From NCBI RefSeq assembly GCF_001953985.1, contig NZ_MBEI01000079.1, forward strand, positions 264,648 to 328,647: DNA of 64,000 nt, given 5' to 3'. The notes beneath the pieces were generated by a model. The model was given only the letters and a program-made list of their open reading frames with translations. It searched no databases and was not told the origin of the DNA. Origin of the DNA: Mycobacterium colombiense. GTDB taxonomy: Bacteria > Actinomycetota > Actinomycetes > Mycobacteriales > Mycobacteriaceae. Shown here piece by piece: positions 17,797 to 25,874 of this stretch. The position numbers and the translations under genes were made by a program. Within the stretch, counting starts at the first letter, position 1; every line of letters starts with the position of its first letter.

Positions 17797-18422
17797 CGCG
17801 TTCCTTCGTCCCAGGCCCGGAGCAGATCGTCGGTGCTGGTGATCGTGGCCAGCAGCGACAGGGTGTTGGCGATCATCGCTGCACCATAGTCGGCGGGTAC
17901 GCCGGCCACCGCGTCGCGGGGGACGACCACCCGGTAGGCGGCGTTGACGGCATCCATGACGAGGTTGGGAATCGCGATGTTCAGCGAAACACCCACCACG
18001 ACAATGGTCGACACCCCGAGATTGCGCAGCACCGCGTCCAGGTCCGTGCCGCCCATCGGGCCCACGCCGTGCCACCGGCGCAACACCAAATCGGAAGGCT
18101 CCGGCCCTAATTCGGGCAAGAGCTCCGCACCCGGCGTGCCGGGGGCGATGTCCACCTTGATGCCGCCGCCCATCGCGAAGATCTTCGCGTTGTGGTTGGA
18201 GCCGAGCCCGTCGGGCCGCCGCTGCACCAGGCAGTGCACCACCCGCACCCCGGCCGCCCGGGCCGCGGGCAGCAGCCGCGCGATGTTCGGCAGCGCCTCG
18301 CGGCGGGCCTCCTCGGCGAGCATCGCCAGTCCCGCGTCGGGGCCCATCACCGCGCCCTGGCACTCCTGGGTGACGATCGCGGTGCGCCCGGGTGCGGCCA
18401 GCCCGGCCAGTCGGTCCCTCAT
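17793..18422 (-). CDS. Isochorismatase-fold protein with altered triad
   Basis: This 209-residue protein has the Rossmann-like cysteine-hydrolase/isochorismatase fold: AIVTQECQGAV at the start, a central HxGVGPMGGTDLDAVLRNLG, then TIVVVGVSLNIAI and RVVVPRDAVAG. In amidohydrolase members the triad is Asp-Lys-Cys. Here Glu20 aligns with the Asp, and Ala150 lies where the nucleophilic Cys belongs (GVSLNIA). EntB- and PhzD-type isochorismatases also lack that cysteine. It may be a vinyl-ether hydrolase, another non-cysteine enzyme, or inactive. Start and stop overlap neighbours by ATGA on both sides, inside the Rieske operon. Confidence 0.82.
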   Translation of the reverse strand: MRDRLAGLAAPGRTAIVTQECQGAVMGPDAGLAMLAEEARREALPNIARLLPAARAAGVRVVHCLVQRRPDGLGSNHNAKIFAMGGGIKVDIAPGTPGAELLPELGPEPSDLVLRRWHGVGPMGGTDLDAVLRNLGVSTIVVVGVSLNIAIPNLVMDAVNAAYRVVVPRDAVAGVPADYGAAMIANTLSLLATITSTDDLLRAWDEGTR

Positions 18423-19426
18423 GCCGGGGCGCCCACCGGGGCGACATCATAGAACTGCTTCGCCCACTTCCGCAGCGCCATATAGCCTTTCGCGTCGACT
18501 TTCGACAGCGCGGGGTGTTCCACGTACTTCTGGTAGCGCCAGATCTGCAGATCGTCGAACACCGTGGACAGGAATTGCTTCTCGATGACGTCCCGCAGTT
18601 TGCCTTCTGGAACGTCCGCGGTATCGCCGGGAAGCCGCGGCCACCAGATCGAGTAGAACAGGTCCGAGCATTCGTCGTCGACCGGTGTGCAGGTGAAGAT
18701 CAGCCGATGATTCTGCGCGCCCTCGAAGACGCTGATCGCTCCGCCGAGGCCGAATAGGTGGCTGTGGAACCGCAGCGCGAGGTCTTGCGCGTTGTCGCTG
18801 CGCGCGTCCGGCCAGCCCGCGATGAACTGCCATTCCTGGTCGACGATCTTCCAGTCCAGCACCCTGGGCGTCACGGTGGCGTGGTGCACGTACTCGAAAT
18901 GCGCGCTGTCGGGGGCATTCTCGGCGACGATCTGCGGATGTACCGGTTCGCGTTCCGCGCGCCGGGAGAACTCCGGGTACGCCCGGTAGTAGGCCGCCGG
19001 GTCCGTCTCGAACTGCGGGAACTTGTGGAAGATGTCCGGCATCTCCCACTGGGGCTCTTTGCCGTCCGGGTGGTGCCAGACGAAGACGCAGTCGTACTGC
19101 TCCCGCACGGGAAACACCTTGAGGCGTAGCCCGCGGTTGGGCCGGTCCGGCTGGTAGGGGATGTATCGATTGGTGCCGTCCGGTCCCCAGCGCCAGCCGT
19201 GGAAGGGGCACTCGACGCAGTCGCCGACCACCTTGCCGCCGTGACCGATGTGCGCGCCCAGGTGTTTGCAATGTGCCTCCAAGACGTGCAGCTCACCCTG
19301 CTCATCCCGGTAGGCCACCAGATCCTCACCGAAATAGTGCAGCGGCCGGACCTCGCCGACGGGAAACTCTGGGGACCAACCGACCATGAACCAGCCGGTG
19401 ACTTTCCAGGTGAATGGGACTTTCAC
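18419..19426 (-). CDS. Rieske non-heme iron oxygenase, alpha subunit (KshA-like)
   Basis: This 335-residue ring-hydroxylating or monooxygenase-type protein has a [2Fe-2S] Rieske domain with Cys53/His55 (CKH) and Cys73/His76 (CPFH). The catalytic domain shows the mononuclear iron ligands in ENAPDSAHFEYVHH. Length and layout match the KshA group (3-ketosteroid 9-alpha-hydroxylase), but orthology to KshA is not claimed. No reductase gene (KshB-like) lies nearby. It heads a six-gene leftward operon and diverges from the SnoaL/monooxygenase operon. A second, related Rieske protein is at 58960-60069. Confidence 0.9.
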   Translation of the reverse strand: MKVPFTWKVTGWFMVGWSPEFPVGEVRPLHYFGEDLVAYRDEQGELHVLEAHCKHLGAHIGHGGKVVGDCVECPFHGWRWGPDGTNRYIPYQPDRPNRGLRLKVFPVREQYDCVFVWHHPDGKEPQWEMPDIFHKFPQFETDPAAYYRAYPEFSRRAEREPVHPQIVAENAPDSAHFEYVHHATVTPRVLDWKIVDQEWQFIAGWPDARSDNAQDLALRFHSHLFGLGGAISVFEGAQNHRLIFTCTPVDDECSDLFYSIWWPRLPGDTADVPEGKLRDVIEKQFLSTVFDDLQIWRYQKYVEHPALSKVDAKGYMALRKWAKQFYDVAPVGAPA

Positions 19427-19450
19427 GCCAAGCCTCTCGATTCCTGATAG

Positions 19451-19471
19451 ATACTAAGTCCGTTACAGTAT
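19451..19471. promoter_or_regulatory. ATACT...AGTAT element in divergent promoter
   Basis: ATACT and AGTAT are inverted 5-mers 11 nt apart, and the right part reads TTACAGTATAGAT. It lies between the divergent Rieske operon (start 19426) and the SnoaL-like gene (start 19512). The same arrangement, ATACT then 7 nt then TTACWGTA, recurs at 25781-25801. It could be an operator or a -10 region. Confidence 0.45.
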
Positions 19472-19511
19472 AGATTTCAGCAGTCAGGTCCGTAAGCGGC
19501 AAGGGAGTGCG

Positions 19512-19964
19512 ATGACTGAGGCGGCTGACGAGCTGGAAGACCTCCGGCAACTGAAGGCGCGCTACTGCCGTTTCCTGGACACCAAAGACGTCGGGGCGTG
19601 GCGTGACGTATTCGCCCCCGATGTCGTGGTCATCCTGGACATGGCCGTGTCCACCGCCGGCGCCGATCCCCAGACCGCTGCACCGATCGAGGGTGTCGAC
19701 AACTTCGTCCCGATGGTGATGGGCGGCCTCGAGAACGTGGCGACCAAGCATCACTGTCACACGCCCGAGCTCACGCTCACCTCGGCCACCACCGCGACCG
19801 GTATCTGGGCGATGGAGGACCTGCTGATCTTCGGTGACGGCCGCGAGTTGTACGGCGCCGGCCACTATCACGAGACCTACGAGAAGCGGGACGGCTCATG
19901 GCGGATCAAGAGCCTGCACCTCACCCGAACCATCCTGAAAATGACCGGTGGTGAAGATGGCTGA
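19512..19964 (+). CDS. SnoaL-like (NTF2-fold) protein
   Basis: This 150-residue protein has the cone-shaped NTF2-like fold. An N-terminal helix (ELEDLRQLKARYCRFLDTKD) is followed by FAPDVVV, a TATGIWAMEDLL strand, and the closing YHETYEKRDGSWRIKSLHLTR. This family includes dehydratases such as BaiE and scytalone dehydratase, ketosteroid-isomerase-like enzymes and non-catalytic proteins. It is the first gene of a five-gene rightward operon and overlaps the monooxygenase start. Possibly a dehydratase or isomerase of an alicyclic intermediate; function inferred from context only. Confidence 0.82.
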   Translation: MTEAADELEDLRQLKARYCRFLDTKDVGAWRDVFAPDVVVILDMAVSTAGADPQTAAPIEGVDNFVPMVMGGLENVATKHHCHTPELTLTSATTATGIWAMEDLLIFGDGRELYGAGHYHETYEKRDGSWRIKSLHLTRTILKMTGGEDG

Positions 19965-21579
19965 CGCTGATACCTCCTTCGATGTGCTCGTCATCGGTGC
20001 GGGATTCTCCGGGTTGTACATGCTGCACCGGCTGCGGCAGCTCGGGATGCGCACCCGAGTGCTGGAGATGGCTGAAAACGTCGGTGGCACCTGGCTTTTC
20101 AACCGGTACCCGGGTGCGCGGTGCGACATCGAGAGCATCGAATACTCCTATAGCTTCTCCGAGGAGATTCAGCAGGAGTGGGTGTGGACCGAGTCGATGC
20201 CGGCCCAGCCCGAGATCGAGGCCTACCTCAACTTCGTGGCCGACCGGCTCGATCTCCGTCGCGACATCCAATTCGGCACCAAGGTCGTCGCGATGACGTT
20301 CGACGAAGAAGCCGGCGTGTGGCTGGTGCGCACCGAAGCCGGCGATGCGTTCCAGGTGCCGTTCGTCGTCGCCGCCTCCGGCATCCTGTCGGTGCCGCTG
20401 GAACCCGATATCCCCGGAATGGACACCTTCGCCGGGACGTCGCTGTACACCAGCCGCTGGCCCGAGGGTGGCGTCGACCTCACCGGCAAGCGCGTCGGCG
20501 TCATCGGCACCGGCTCGACCGGCGTCCAGCTCATCCCGGTGGTTGCCCGAGAAGCCTTGCACCTGTCGGTGTTTCAGCGCTCGCCCGCATACACGCTGCC
20601 CTGGCGGGTGCACCGCTTCGAACCGGGCGAACTCGACGACATGAAGGCACGCTACGGCGACATCCGGGCCGCCCAGCGAGCCCACCCGATCGGGGCCGCC
20701 CGGTTGAGCGCGTTCTCCGTCCTGCTCGAGATGCTCGGCAGGCCGCCGTTGAAGTCCGCGACCCGCGAAGAACAGCTGCATGCCATCGAAGAGAACGGCG
20801 TGATGGGCGCGTTGAATTGGGGCGACATCTTCTTCGACATCGAGGCCAACCGGATGGCCGCCACACTGTACGGCGAGGCGGTGGCCCGGATCGTCAAGGA
20901 CCCGGACACCGCGGCGTCGTTGGTGCCGGTGCATCCCTTTGCGTGCAAGCGACCGATCATCGACCAGGGCTACTACGAGACGTTCAACCGGGACAATGTC
21001 ACCCTGGTCGATCTGCGCAAGTCGCCCATCCGCGAGGTCACGCCGGTCGGCATCCGCACCGAGAACCGGGTGCACGAACTCGATGTCATCGTTTACGCGA
21101 CCGGGTTCGACGCGATGACCGGTGCGCTGAGCCGGATCGACGTGCGCGGTCGCGGCGGAATGTCGCTGGGCGAATTCTGGGCCACCGACGGGCCGCTGTC
21201 ATATCTGGGCCTTGCGGTCGCCGGCTTCCCCAACCTCTTCACGGTGCAGGGGCCGGGTAGCCCTAGCGCCGCCACGAACTTCGTGGCCGCCCTCGAACAG
21301 CACGTCGAGTGGATCGGTGACTGCATTGCATATCTGCGCGCCAACGACATTCGCACCATCGAGGCACTGAGCACCGCCCAGCAGGAGTGGATCGAGCACG
21401 CCACCGCGCTGGTTGCGCCGACGGTGTTGGTTCACCCGTCGTGCAACTCCTGGTACAACGGCGGAAACGTACCCGGTAAGAAACGGATGTACATGGGTTA
21501 TACCGGCGGAATACCCGAATACCGGCGCCGCTGCGACGAAATCGCGGCCGGCGGATACACCGGCTTCAAATTGGCATAG
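19957..21579 (+). CDS. Baeyer-Villiger-type flavin monooxygenase
   Basis: This 540-residue class B flavoprotein has an FAD-binding GAGFSG near residue 14, the BVMO motif GGTWLFNRYPGARCD (43-57), and an NADP-binding GTGSTG near residue 184. The long BVMO fingerprint FxGxxxHxxxWP is present as FAGTSLYTSRWP (158-169), with Tyr164 in place of the usual His. True members insert oxygen next to a ketone, making an ester or lactone. Start chosen at the ATG at 19957; a GTG at 19948 is possible. The adjacent alpha/beta hydrolase could open the resulting lactone. Confidence 0.88.
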   Translation: MADADTSFDVLVIGAGFSGLYMLHRLRQLGMRTRVLEMAENVGGTWLFNRYPGARCDIESIEYSYSFSEEIQQEWVWTESMPAQPEIEAYLNFVADRLDLRRDIQFGTKVVAMTFDEEAGVWLVRTEAGDAFQVPFVVAASGILSVPLEPDIPGMDTFAGTSLYTSRWPEGGVDLTGKRVGVIGTGSTGVQLIPVVAREALHLSVFQRSPAYTLPWRVHRFEPGELDDMKARYGDIRAAQRAHPIGAARLSAFSVLLEMLGRPPLKSATREEQLHAIEENGVMGALNWGDIFFDIEANRMAATLYGEAVARIVKDPDTAASLVPVHPFACKRPIIDQGYYETFNRDNVTLVDLRKSPIREVTPVGIRTENRVHELDVIVYATGFDAMTGALSRIDVRGRGGMSLGEFWATDGPLSYLGLAVAGFPNLFTVQGPGSPSAATNFVAALEQHVEWIGDCIAYLRANDIRTIEALSTAQQEWIEHATALVAPTVLVHPSCNSWYNGGNVPGKKRMYMGYTGGIPEYRRRCDEIAAGGYTGFKLA

Positions 21580-21588
21580 CTGGCGAGG

Positions 21589-22734
21589 GTGAGCGACATG
21601 GCGGCGATGAGCGGGCTGGGCCTGGCCAAAGACGTGGTCCGTGAATTGGGAATGCTGGCACCGCGCACGGTGGCCGGCCTGCAGGAGTCGACCGGCTGGG
21701 CCCCGCTATCGGTACGCGGTGCGCGTCAGTTCGGCGAGGCGATGCTCGACGAGCTGGTGCTGAGCGCCTTTTCGCTGCTGGGCGGAAGCCCGGCTGCGAT
21801 GCGGCCACTGGACGCTTGCACCGCGGCCGCGGAGGAGCTCTCCTCGCTGGGTATCGACCGGGCGCACGCCGACCCGAAGCCGTTGCGGGCGACCTCGATA
21901 CGGAAGCGCAGCATCCCGGGTCTGGCGTATGAACGGATGGCCTTCGAGCACGACCCGGGGTTGCCGGCCACGCTGGAGGCCGATGGCCTGGGCGGCCCGG
22001 CACGGGCGGTGGTGCATCTGTGCCGGCACCGCGACGAGCCCAGGCCGTGGCTGGTCTGGGTGCACGGCGCCGGCCAGGGAGGCACCGAAGACCTGTTGTT
22101 GTCAGGGATCGGACGCATCCATCACAAGTTGGGTTTCAACGTCGCGCTCCCGGTGCAGCCCGGCCACGGGTGCCGGCGGCGCCAATGGCCGGTCTATCCC
22201 GACATGGATCCGCTGGGCAATGTGGCGGGCATGATGCGCGTGGTCTCCGAGGTGCGCGCGGTGGTGCGCTGGGTGCAGCCGCGAGCCACCGCCGTTGTGG
22301 TGGCAGGGATTTCGATGGGCAGTCCGGTGGCCGCGCTGGTTTCCCACTTGGAGAAGCAGGTCGACGCGGTCGCCCTCTACACGCCGATCCTGGGGCTCAA
22401 CGCGATGATCGCGCGCCACCTGCAGCGGTGGGGCTCGTCACGCGAGGGATTCCGCGAATTGCTGGAATCGCCCGTGGTGACCCAGCTGACCTCTGTGATC
22501 GATCCGCTGGCGGTCACCCCGTCTCCGCCGCCGGATCGTCGGCTGATCGTCGGGGCGTGGCATGACCGGATGGCGATGCGCGAGCCCGCCGACGCGTTGC
22601 AGGAACTCTGGGACGGCCAACTGTACTGGTACGACGGCAGCCACGTCGGGCACATCTTCTCGCGGCGCGTGCAGCGGATCACCGACCGATTCCTGCGCGA
22701 CGTGGCGGCGCGAAAAGCCGTGGTGCCCGACTGA
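21589..22734 (+). CDS. Alpha/beta hydrolase
   Basis: This 381-residue hydrolase has the oxyanion segment VHGAGQGGTED, the nucleophile elbow GISMGSP, a candidate acid in GAWHDRMA and the histidine in GSHVGHIF, so the triad looks complete. The roughly 120-residue N-terminal extension is helical and not assigned. GTG at 21589 is taken as the start; an ATG at 21598 has better ribosome-site spacing. It directly follows the Baeyer-Villiger-type enzyme, so ester or lactone hydrolysis is a natural role (inference). The stop overlaps the next start as TGATG. Confidence 0.87.
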   Translation: MSDMAAMSGLGLAKDVVRELGMLAPRTVAGLQESTGWAPLSVRGARQFGEAMLDELVLSAFSLLGGSPAAMRPLDACTAAAEELSSLGIDRAHADPKPLRATSIRKRSIPGLAYERMAFEHDPGLPATLEADGLGGPARAVVHLCRHRDEPRPWLVWVHGAGQGGTEDLLLSGIGRIHHKLGFNVALPVQPGHGCRRRQWPVYPDMDPLGNVAGMMRVVSEVRAVVRWVQPRATAVVVAGISMGSPVAALVSHLEKQVDAVALYTPILGLNAMIARHLQRWGSSREGFRELLESPVVTQLTSVIDPLAVTPSPPPDRRLIVGAWHDRMAMREPADALQELWDGQLYWYDGSHVGHIFSRRVQRITDRFLRDVAARKAVVPD

Positions 22735-23114
22735 TGGCACCCACGTGGACCGCGCGAACGGTGGTCGAGCTCTACAACCTCGTCGTGTGGAACGAATGCA
22801 ACATCGACCTGGCCGATGAACTGTTGGCCGACACCGTGATTCGGCATGAGGTCGGTGGTGTGCGCACGCTGACCCACGCCGAAGCGGTGCAGCGGGTGGT
22901 GGACATGTGGGAGCTGGCCGACTCGCTGCACTTCGACCTCAACATCGTCATCGAGGGCGACGATGGCGAGCACGTGGCGATCGTCTACGACTCGACCATC
23001 AAGACCAAGGATGGCACCGAGACGAACATCGCCAGCATCGAGGTGTTCCGCGTCGTCGATGGCAAGATAACCGAGGTTTGGAACTGCGGCTACCAGCAAG
23101 GGGTTTGGAATTGA
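22734..23114 (+). CDS. SnoaL-like (NTF2-fold) protein
   Basis: This 126-residue small NTF2-fold protein opens with WTARTVVELYNLVVWNECN and closes on the strands ASIEVFRVVDGKITEVWNCG, typical of SnoaL-like polyketide-cyclase relatives. It is translationally coupled on both sides, with TGATG at its start and TTGA at its end. It sits between a hydrolase and an F420-dependent oxidoreductase. It may isomerise, dehydrate or merely bind an intermediate. Four such proteins occur in this window. Confidence 0.82.
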   Translation: MAPTWTARTVVELYNLVVWNECNIDLADELLADTVIRHEVGGVRTLTHAEAVQRVVDMWELADSLHFDLNIVIEGDDGEHVAIVYDSTIKTKDGTETNIASIEVFRVVDGKITEVWNCGYQQGVWN

Positions 23115-24160
23115 GCGACCGAGCGCTTGATGAATTGGGCTTCTACCTGCTGGCCGGGGCCGGCGGTGAGGGCCCGGCAACATTGATGGACGAGGCCCGC
23201 CGCGGTGAGGAACTCGGCTTCGGCACCGGCTTCATCTCCGAGCGGTGGAACGTCAAAGAGGCGTCGTCTCTGGTCGGGGCGGCGTGTGCGGTGACCAACC
23301 GAATGCAAATCGCCACCGCCGCAACCAATCACAACACCCGTCATCCCCTGATCACCGGGTCGTGGGCGACCACGATGCATCGCCTGTCGGGCGGGCGATT
23401 CACTCTGGGCGTCGGCCGCGGCATCGCCGCGATCTACGGGGCCTTCGGCATCCCGGCGGTGACGACGGCGCAGATGGAGGACTGGGCGCAGGTCATGCGC
23501 CGGCTGTGGCACGGCGAGCTGATCTTCAACCACGACGGCCCGATGGGCAAGTACCCCATCCTGTTCCTCGATCCCGACTTCAACGAAGACATTCGGCTGG
23601 CGCTGGTGGCCTTCGGGCCCAACACGCTCGCGCTCGGCGGACGCGTGTTCGACGACGTCATCCTGCACACCTATTTCACCCCGGAGACCTTGCAGCGCAG
23701 CGTCAACACCGTGAAGTCGGCGGCGGAGAAGGCCGGCCGCGACCCGGACAGGGTGCGCGTGTGGTCGTGCTTCGCCACCGTCGGCGACCACCTACCCGAA
23801 GAACTGCGGCTGAAGAAGACCGTGGCGCGCCTGGCCACCTATCTGCAGGGCTACGGCGATCTACTGGTCAGCACCAACAACTGGGATCCCGCTGTGCTGC
23901 AACGGTTCCGCGAGGATCCGGTGGTCACCTCGATCGCGGGCGGGATCGATCACAAGGGCACGGCCGAGCAGATCGAGCACATCGCGACGCTGATTCCCGA
24001 CGAATGGCTGGAACCCTCGGCCACCGGGTCGGCGCAGCAGTGCGTGGATCGCATCCGCAAGGAATTCGACTACGGGGCCGACGCCGTCATCATGCACGGC
24101 GCCACACCCGACGAGCTCGAGCCCGTCGTCGCCGCCTACCGCGCGACGGACCAGCTTTAG
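23111..24160 (+). CDS. LLM-class F420-dependent oxidoreductase
   Basis: This is a 349-residue luciferase-like TIM-barrel protein. Segments such as EELGFGTGFISERWN, a central HRLSGGRFTLGVGRG and WAQVMRRLWHGE are typical of mycobacterial F420-dependent (TIGR03857-like) enzymes, which move hydride between F420 and a substrate. Start taken as the TTG at 23111, overlapping the preceding stop (TTGA); the homologous-looking sequence begins right after it. It is the last gene of the BVMO operon. Substrate unknown. Confidence 0.87.
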   Translation: MSDRALDELGFYLLAGAGGEGPATLMDEARRGEELGFGTGFISERWNVKEASSLVGAACAVTNRMQIATAATNHNTRHPLITGSWATTMHRLSGGRFTLGVGRGIAAIYGAFGIPAVTTAQMEDWAQVMRRLWHGELIFNHDGPMGKYPILFLDPDFNEDIRLALVAFGPNTLALGGRVFDDVILHTYFTPETLQRSVNTVKSAAEKAGRDPDRVRVWSCFATVGDHLPEELRLKKTVARLATYLQGYGDLLVSTNNWDPAVLQRFREDPVVTSIAGGIDHKGTAEQIEHIATLIPDEWLEPSATGSAQQCVDRIRKEFDYGADAVIMHGATPDELEPVVAAYRATDQL

Positions 24161-24176
24161 CCGGCCGGCGCGGCAC

Positions 24177-25673
24177 TCACGGCATGATGACGGTCCGGCT
24201 CACCGGCTCGGCGGCGGCCTGCCTGCTGGACAGGCCACGCCTCAGCGAGGCGAGCAGGACATCGCGCGTCTCACGAGGATCGATGAGTTCGTCGAATCCC
24301 ATGTGCTCGGCGGACCGGAAGGACGCCTGCAACTCGGCCTCACGCAACTTTGCGGTGACGTCCTCGCCGGCGTGAGTCGCCCGGCCCAGCGCGGCCGCGC
24401 TCATGGCACCCATCGTCGCGCCGGGGTAGGCGAAGGTCGCGGACTGGCTGTCGAAACCCAGCAGGGACATGACCATGGAGCCGAACCCGTAGGCCTTGCG
24501 CAGCGTCACATGCAGCTTCACCGTGGTGGCCGTGGTTTGGGCGGCGAACATCCGTGCGCCGGCGCGCAGCACACCGCTGCGCTCGGACCGGCTGCCGGGC
24601 AGCATGCCGGGATTGTCGGCGAGGAAGACGAGGGGCAGGTGGAACGAGTCGGCCACCATGATGAAGTGCGCCGCCTTGTCCGCGGCCGCGGCGTCGATGG
24701 AGCCGGCGAGCACCTGAGGCTGGTTGGCCACCACCGCGACCGGGTGACCACCGAGATGGGCCAGCGCGCAGATGATCGCCTTGCCGTACTGCGGCTGCAC
24801 CTCGAACCAGTCGGGTCGGTCGAAGATCACGTCGAGCACGGCGCGCATGTCGTAAACGCGGCGGTTGTCGCGGGACACGATGTCGAGCAGCTCCGGCGTC
24901 GCACGTGGCTCGGTGTCCTCGTCCGGCGGCAACGATGCCGGGTACGACCATGCGCTCGGCGGAAAGTAGGACAGATAACGCCGGACATCGTCGAGGACGG
25001 ACTCATCGTCCTCGGCGACATTGTGGATCACCCCGCTGGGCAACGCGACATCGGGCCCACCGAGGTCCTCCTTCGAAATGTCTTCTCCGGTGGACTCTTT
25101 GACGACGGGCGGCCCTGCGGTGAAGATCGCGCCCTGCCTGCTCATGATCCGGAAGTCGCAGACCGGGGCCACCAGCGCGCCGTGTCCGGCCGACGGCCCG
25201 AACACGGCGCCGACGGTCGGGACGCGGCCCGAGCACTGCGCCTGGGCCAGCAGGTCGGTGGGGGTGCGGCCGTAATGCCCGCCGCCGGGCCGAAAGCCGG
25301 CGCCTTCGAGCAGCATCACCAGCGGAATCTTGTCGCGCAGCGCCAGTTCGGCGATCCGGTACCGCTTGGAGTTGCCGCCGGGCCCGATGCTGCCCGCCAT
25401 GGTGGTGAAGTCCTCAGCGCCCAGCATCACCGGTGAACCGTTGATCTCACCGGAGCCGACGACCAGTCCGTCGGCCGCGATCTCCCCGCCGACCAGGGTG
25501 CCGAGCTCGCGGAATGTGCCGGGGTCGAGGAGGTACTCGATTCGTGCGCGGGCGTCGAGCTTGCCCTTGTTGCGGTGCTTGTCGAGTCGCTCCGGCCCGC
25601 CCATGTCCCGCGCGTGCTGACGGCGCCGCTCGAGATCCTCGAGCGTTTCTCCCCAATCCTGGGCTTTCGGCAT
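24177..25673 (-). CDS. Acyl-CoA carboxylase carboxyltransferase (beta) subunit
   Basis: This 498-residue crotonase-fold carboxyltransferase has both halves. The N-terminal half shows KGKLDARARIEYLLDPGTF and GPSAGHGAL. The C-terminal half shows LVFLADNPGMLPGS followed by LRKAYGFGSMVM. It transfers carboxylate from carboxybiotin to an acyl-CoA. No biotin carboxylase/carrier alpha subunit is in the window, so it must borrow a housekeeping AccA-type protein, or it runs in the decarboxylating or transfer direction. It is convergent with the F420 enzyme and divergent from a P450. It appears to be a single-gene unit. Confidence 0.9.
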   Translation of the reverse strand: MPKAQDWGETLEDLERRRQHARDMGGPERLDKHRNKGKLDARARIEYLLDPGTFRELGTLVGGEIAADGLVVGSGEINGSPVMLGAEDFTTMAGSIGPGGNSKRYRIAELALRDKIPLVMLLEGAGFRPGGGHYGRTPTDLLAQAQCSGRVPTVGAVFGPSAGHGALVAPVCDFRIMSRQGAIFTAGPPVVKESTGEDISKEDLGGPDVALPSGVIHNVAEDDESVLDDVRRYLSYFPPSAWSYPASLPPDEDTEPRATPELLDIVSRDNRRVYDMRAVLDVIFDRPDWFEVQPQYGKAIICALAHLGGHPVAVVANQPQVLAGSIDAAAADKAAHFIMVADSFHLPLVFLADNPGMLPGSRSERSGVLRAGARMFAAQTTATTVKLHVTLRKAYGFGSMVMSLLGFDSQSATFAYPGATMGAMSAAALGRATHAGEDVTAKLREAELQASFRSAEHMGFDELIDPRETRDVLLASLRRGLSSRQAAAEPVSRTVIMP

Positions 25674-25780
25674 GCCTATGTCCTACCTCATGGAGATTCG
25701 TCGCGCGACCAGTTCTATGGTGGCGACCCGCTGCGCCCGGCTACGCCGCGCTTGCGATCACCACAGATTTGTAGGGTCAC

Positions 25781-25801
25781 ATACTGGATTGCTTACTGTA
25801 A
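25781..25801. promoter_or_regulatory. ATACT...TTACTGTAA element in divergent promoter
   Basis: ATACT, 7 nt, then TTACTGTAA, which is itself a 4-1-4 palindrome. It has the same layout as 19451-19471 and shares TACTGTAA with the perfect palindrome at 12622. It sits between the divergent carboxyltransferase (start 25673) and P450 (start 25871), 10 bp before a short upstream reading frame. Operator and/or promoter core candidate. Confidence 0.45.
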
Positions 25802-25811
25802 AGTTACCCGC

Positions 25812-25874
25812 ATGTCTGACGCCGCCTGTCCGGAGGTCGACGGGGCGTCCCAAATCGAGGAGTCTCAGCAGTGA
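25812..25874 (+). CDS. Possible 20-codon leader ORF upstream of P450
   Basis: An ATG at 25812 opens a 20-codon frame (MSDAACPEVDGASQIEESQQ) whose TGA overlaps the GTG start of the P450 as GTGA. This coupling suggests the P450 may be translated by ribosomes finishing the leader. The peptide has no recognisable family, and no ribosome site precedes it clearly, so it might be translated from a leaderless or very short 5' end. It could also be a chance frame. Confidence 0.35.
   Translation: MSDAACPEVDGASQIEESQQ

Noticed and set aside
18419..19426. Naming the Rieske proteins kshA
   Set aside because: They share the KshA layout, but no ketosteroid ring-degradation genes or KshB are nearby and two divergent copies are present. 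Only a KshA-like description is supported.
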